From positions 1 through 14,868 of the forward strand of contig CAZIET010000012.1 of NCBI GenBank assembly GCA_964538405.1: DNA of 14,868 nt, in the 5' to 3' direction. This stretch comes from JAGVWT01 sp964538405. Lineage in GTDB: Archaea > Nanobdellota > Nanobdellia > Pacearchaeales > GW2011-AR1. Shown here one piece after another: positions 12,383-14,868 of the stretch. Positions within the stretch are counted from its first letter, which is position 1; the number at the start of each line of letters is the position of its first letter. The position numbers were made by a program, and so were the translations under genes. The notes beneath the pieces are model-generated. The model saw only the letters and a list, made by a program, of their open reading frames with translations. It ran no database searches and had not been told where the DNA came from.

Positions 12383-12889
12383 ATGAAGAAGTTAATAGCT
12401 GATAAAATTGGAAGAATTGTAAAGAGCCGCAAACAGGTTGAAAAGGAATTGGATGTAAAATTAACAATAAAGGGCAAGGAAGTTTCAATAGAAGGTAACC
12501 CTGAAAATGAATACTATGCAGAAAAGATTATTGATGCATTGAATTTAGGTTTCACATTTGAAATTGCCCTTCTTATAAAAGAGGAAGATTATGTATTTGA
12601 AATCATCAACATAAAAGACCATACAAAAAGAAAGGATCTTGAAAGAATTCGTGGTAGGATAATTGGGACCAAAGGAAAGACATTGAAAGTTTTGGAAGGT
12701 TTAACAAAATGTTTCTTTGAAGTTAAAGACAACACTGTGGGAGTAATTGGAGATGCAGAACACATTGAAGGCGCCCAAGAAGGAATTATATCTTTGATAA
12801 GGGGCTCCAAACAATCAAAAGTCTACAATTATCTTGAAAAACATCAAGTTCAACCAGTTTATGATCTTGGATTGAAGAATAAAGATTAA
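12383..12889 (+). CDS. KH-domain RNA-binding protein, Dim2/Pno1-like
   Basis: The archaeal Dim2/Pno1 protein binds near the 3' end of 16S rRNA and takes part in small-subunit maturation; archaeal Dim2 is also known to contact aIF2-alpha. The 168 residues hold an N-terminal, GXXG-less KH-like domain (about 1-80) and a second KH domain (about 85-150) with the RGRIIGTKGKTLK segment and GXXG loop Gly95-Thr-Lys-Gly98, followed by FEVKDNTVGVIGD and IEGAQEGIISLIRG. Length and domain order match the family. It has its own TATA box. Its stop overlaps that of the convergent XRE gene in the palindrome TTAA. Confidence 0.93.
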   Translation: MKKLIADKIGRIVKSRKQVEKELDVKLTIKGKEVSIEGNPENEYYAEKIIDALNLGFTFEIALLIKEEDYVFEIINIKDHTKRKDLERIRGRIIGTKGKTLKVLEGLTKCFFEVKDNTVGVIGDAEHIEGAQEGIISLIRGSKQSKVYNYLEKHQVQPVYDLGLKNKD

Positions 12890-13149
12890 GAACCAAAAGG
12901 TTTAACATAAAACTCTAAATCACTATGTCCCAAAACTCTTGCAAAGATATAAAGAGGATCTATTGCTTCAAAAATTCTTGGCACATTCGTTCCTTCTTCC
13001 CATAAGTAAATGGCGTTTTCGGAATAACTTATTTTTAATCTGTCGGGCCAATTTTGTTCAAGAAATTTACTAAACTTCAATGCAAATTCTAATCGACTCC
13101 ATTCTTGACGTTTTCTTAATTCTTTCAGAGCTTCTCTATTAAAAGGCAT
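12886..13149 (-). CDS. XRE-family helix-turn-helix protein
   Basis: The 87 residues carry a Cro/C1-type HTH: LKELRKRQEWSRLEFALKF gives helices 1-2, the recognition helix region follows after an insertion (SYSENAIYLWEEGTNVPRI), and the closing part LYIFARVLGH matches the usual L..hA.VhG signature. The WEEGTNVP segment is the most typical part of the family. The longer than usual stretch between helices 2 and 3 (FLEQNWPDRLKI) is unusual. It probably binds DNA as a small regulator; its target is unknown. No toxin gene is adjacent, so a toxin-antitoxin role is not supported. Its own TATA box lies 24.5 bases before the ATG. Confidence 0.75.
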   Translation of the reverse strand: MPFNREALKELRKRQEWSRLEFALKFSKFLEQNWPDRLKISYSENAIYLWEEGTNVPRIFEAIDPLYIFARVLGHSDLEFYVKPFGS

Positions 13150-13169
13150 AAAATCTCATAAAATACCCA

Positions 13170-13177
13170 CTTAAAAA
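13170..13177 (-). promoter_or_regulatory. TATA box of the XRE-like gene
   Basis: TTTTTAAG on the minus strand, centred 24.5 bases before the ATG at 13149. Confidence 0.55.
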
Positions 13178-13194
13178 TCTTATGAAAGATTAAG

Positions 13195-13202
13195 TTTAAA
13201 TA
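13195..13202 (+). promoter_or_regulatory. TATA box of tRNA-Asn
   Basis: TTTAAATA centred 27.5 bases before the first base of the tRNA. Confidence 0.6.
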
Positions 13203-13225
13203 TCAATTTCTTTTTTTGATTTTAA

Positions 13226-13318
13226 GTCTCAGTAGCTCAGTCAGGTAGAGCACATGACTGTTAGATTTTTGTACATGCAGAGATCATGGGGTCGGAGGTT
13301 CGAGTCCTCCCTGAGACG
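13226..13318 (+). tRNA. tRNA-Asn(GUU) with a 19-nt intron
   Basis: Acceptor GTCTCAG/CTGAGAC, D stem GCTC/GAGC, anticodon stem CATGA/TCATG, T stem GGAGG/CCTCC with loop TTCGAGT, and discriminator G, as expected for asparagine. Removing 13264-13282 leaves a 74-nt tRNA with loop CTGTTAA and anticodon GTT (13260-13262). The intron is at the canonical 37/38 site. CCA is not encoded. A T5 tract follows at once. Confidence 0.95.
13264..13282 (+). other. tRNA-Asn intron with a bulge-helix-bulge splice structure
   Basis: Anticodon-loop bases CTGT (13258-13261) pair with GCAG in the intron (13277-13280), giving a 4-bp helix with one G-T pair. It is flanked by 3-nt bulges TAG (13262-13264) and AGA (13281-13283). 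Cutting after the second base of each bulge, as the archaeal splicing endonuclease does, removes exactly 13264-13282. The inner helix is only about 2 bp. Confidence 0.88.
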
Positions 13319-13323
13319 TTTTT
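13319..13323 (+). terminator. T-tract after tRNA-Asn
   Basis: Five T directly after the discriminator base. Confidence 0.5.
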
Positions 13324-13350
13324 CTAAATATGTAGTCTAAAATGAATATC

Positions 13351-13358
13351 TTTATAAA
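13351..13358 (+). promoter_or_regulatory. TATA box of the acidic orphan at 13380
   Basis: TTTATAAA centred 25.5 bases before the second of two adjacent ATG codons (13380), 22.5 before the first. Confidence 0.6.
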
Positions 13359-13379
13359 TAAAAATATCAAACAAATATG

Positions 13380-13637
13380 ATGGATTTAGAGGGAGTCACA
13401 GATGAAGTTAGAGATGAAACATTTTTTGCCAGATTTTTTGAAGGCACGGATATCGATGTCAGTGAAGAAAGAGTGATCAACATAACCTACAAGAAAGAAC
13501 CAATAGCTTTGATTAATCCACAGTTAAAGTACGCAGAATTTTTCGGTTTATATGAAGACCCTGGAAATCATGACCATGAATTAAAAGCATTTACTGATTT
13601 TTTGGCAAGAGAAGGTTATAGGACAAATTTAAAGTAA
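13380..13637 (+). CDS. hypothetical small acidic protein
   Basis: The 85-residue protein is acidic, with a Glu/Asp-rich N-terminal half (MDLEGVTDEVRDETFF ... TDIDVSEERV) and a likely beta-hairpin (VINITYKKEPIALINPQLKY) before a helical end. I recognise no family. Two ATG codons stand side by side at 13377 and 13380; the second fits the 25.5-base TATA spacing seen at several genes here, so it is preferred. It is a single-gene unit between tRNA-Asn and the convergent UMP synthase gene, with 5 bp between the two stops. Confidence 0.65.
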   Translation: MDLEGVTDEVRDETFFARFFEGTDIDVSEERVINITYKKEPIALINPQLKYAEFFGLYEDPGNHDHELKAFTDFLAREGYRTNLK

Positions 13638-13642
13638 TCAGT

Positions 13643-14868
13643 CTAGAAACTATTAGTCCATTCAGAAGGCAATTTTCCTGCTTTTCTCAAAGCATCATTA
13701 ATTTCCGCTACCGCATCAATTGTCGCTTGCCTTGTAGCTTCAACAAATTTTTCCGGCTTCGCAAATTCTGGATGTTTTTTCATAAACTCTTCATCAGAAA
13801 ATGCATAGATTATGGCTCTTGAGGAATTAACAACAGCCCCTCTTCCGTTGTGATCAAAACCATTAACCAAAATTTCTGCTTTTCCACCTTGTCTTCCGTA
13901 TCCGGGCATCAAGAACAACGCATTGGGAAGAATCCTTCTCAATTTTGAGGCTTCTTCGGGATATGTCGCTCCAACAACCGCACCAATATTTGAATATCCA
14001 CTTTTGCCAATATTGCTTTTTCCCCATTGATTAACCAAATTTGCCATGATCTCATATACTTTCCATCCGTATATTTCAAGGTCCTGCAATTCACCAGATC
14101 CCGGATTGGAAGTCTTGGCAAGAACAAATATTCCTTTGTTATCCCTGTTTGCAACTTCAACAAAAGGAAGAATTCCATCACTTCCCAAATATCCATTGAC
14201 AGTCATGAAATCAAAATCATCAGCACTCCTGAGATAAGCTCCATCAGGCAATAAAACTTTCCCTAAATGGGATTCTGCATATGCAGTTGCCGTGTGCCCT
14301 ATATCGTTTCTTTTTGCGTCAAGTATTACCATAGCTCCTTTACTTTTCGCATACTTTACTGTGTCTTCCAAAGCCTTAACACCATAGTATCCATACTGCT
14401 CGTAATTGGCACTCTGTAATTTGTAAACAGGAACCAAATCATGTGTTGCGTCAATTATTTTGAAATTGAATCTTTTAATCGCTTCTGCAGCTGCCATGTA
14501 GTTTGAGCCAAATTCAATTGTCACTTCATCCAACAATGGTTTTGGAAAAGCCTTCAGGTTTGGATCAAGACCAACACATAAGGGAGTTTTCTTTTCATCC
14601 ATTTTTGAGTACAATCTGTCCACAATATTTTTTGACAATTCTTTTTTCACTTCCTCTGTTCCGTACATCAACAGATAATTTTTCATTTTCTCTGCCTCAT
14701 TACCCATTCCATTTTCAACAAGATATTCATATACATCCACAGCAGAAATCAATGAATCTACTGGCACCCCAGTTACTCTTGTAAATTCCTCTATTGCACT
14801 TTTACCATCCACTCCAACTTCTTGCCTATTACCAATTATAAGCAATGAGTTAACCTTTACATTTGCCA
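13643..14868 (-). CDS. pyrF: UMP synthase: OPRT C-terminal end fused to OMP decarboxylase (partial)
   Basis: The frame is open from the right edge to a TAG at 13643-13645, so the N-terminus lies outside the window. A TTG at 14843-14845 is in frame but is probably an internal Leu. The first part (NSLLIIGNRQEVGVDG, then AIEEFTRVTGVPVDSLISAVDVYEYL) resembles the C-terminal end of an orotate phosphoribosyltransferase. After a helical linker comes a complete orotidine-5'-phosphate decarboxylase of the second bacterial/archaeal subtype: TPLCVGLDPNLKAFP, YKLQSANYEQYG, the catalytic ILDAKRNDIGHTA block (about 14290-14325; Lys and two Asp kept), LAKTSNPGSG, VVGATYPEE and LMPGYGRQGG. Together they would perform the last two steps of de novo UMP synthesis. 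The stop is 5 bp from the convergent acidic orphan's stop. Confidence 0.9.
   Translation of the reverse strand, partial: ANVKVNSLLIIGNRQEVGVDGKSAIEEFTRVTGVPVDSLISAVDVYEYLVENGMGNEAEKMKNYLLMYGTEEVKKELSKNIVDRLYSKMDEKKTPLCVGLDPNLKAFPKPLLDEVTIEFGSNYMAAAEAIKRFNFKIIDATHDLVPVYKLQSANYEQYGYYGVKALEDTVKYAKSKGAMVILDAKRNDIGHTATAYAESHLGKVLLPDGAYLRSADDFDFMTVNGYLGSDGILPFVEVANRDNKGIFVLAKTSNPGSGELQDLEIYGWKVYEIMANLVNQWGKSNIGKSGYSNIGAVVGATYPEEASKLRRILPNALFLMPGYGRQGGKAEILVNGFDHNGRGAVVNSSRAIIYAFSDEEFMKKHPEFAKPEKFVEATRQATIDAVAEINDALRKAGKLPSEWTNSF

Noticed and set aside
12886..13149. Antitoxin half of a toxin-antitoxin pair
   Set aside because: XRE-type antitoxins are common, but neighbours are Dim2/Pno1 and tRNA-Asn; no toxin-like gene is adjacent.
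14843..14845. TTG as the start of the OMP decarboxylase gene
   Set aside because: The frame is open to the window edge, and residues before and after this codon continue an OPRT-like segment, so it is most likely an internal Leu.
1..14868. CRISPR arrays, insertion sequences or attachment sites
   Set aside because: No regularly spaced repeats, transposase motifs or flanking inverted repeats were seen. The only exact repeats noted are the 55-bp assembly overlap and the 20-bp block within tbp; tRNA-Asn has no repeated 3' end nearby.

Overview
This window is an AT-rich archaeal scaffold, most likely from the genome of an uncultivated, small-genome archaeon (a DPANN-type lineage fits, but the sequence does not prove the phylum). 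The archaeal assignment rests on ribosomal protein L15e, TBP, MCM, an RPA-type single-strand binding protein, an ATP-dependent replicative DNA ligase, aIF2-beta, aIF1A, a Dim2/Pno1 KH protein, a tRNA-Asn with a bulge-helix-bulge intron, and archaeal TATA boxes centred about 25 bases before most start codons.

Layout. 1-1256: the 3' end of an unidentified gene, a small four-helix membrane protein, a convergent YjdF-like (DUF2238) membrane protein and tRNA-Ile(GAU). The tRNA is crossed by a 100-N assembly gap flanked by two identical 55-bp sequences, so the gap is almost certainly false. 1311-2857: an orphan gene, L15e, and an orphan gene broken by a 10-N gap. 2938-9600: DNA ligase, an orphan with HEAT-like helices, TBP, MCM with a small tightly coupled downstream gene, an RPA32-like protein and a small unknown. 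9601-12889: a Cys-rich membrane protein, aIF2-beta, an orphan, a zinc-ribbon/DUF424 gene pair, aIF1A, a small orphan and Dim2/Pno1. 12886-14868: an XRE-type HTH protein, tRNA-Asn(GUU) with a 19-nt intron, a small acidic orphan, and the 3' part of a fused orotate phosphoribosyltransferase/OMP decarboxylase (UMP synthase) running off the right edge.

The recognisable genes are mainly information processing: replication (ligase, MCM, RPA), transcription initiation (TBP), translation initiation (aIF2-beta, aIF1A) and ribosome structure or maturation (L15e, Dim2). Between them sit short, unrecognised, single-gene units, each with its own TATA box. All seven convergent gene pairs end within -11 to +5 bp of each other, several with overlapping stop codons, so there is no room for separate terminators. 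Because the TATA-to-ATG distance is so regular, it was used to choose starts; six genes are placed at a start inside the longest open frame.

I see no CRISPR array, insertion sequence, prophage or defence cassette. The most interesting signals are the compact promoter and stop-codon architecture, a second TATA octamer next to the tbp start codon, a palindromic TATA box shared by two divergent genes, a related C-terminal winged-helix tail on the neighbouring MCM and RPA genes, loss of the usual Rio1 gene between aIF1A and Dim2, and the tRNA-Ile gene placed 10 nt in front of a protein gene.
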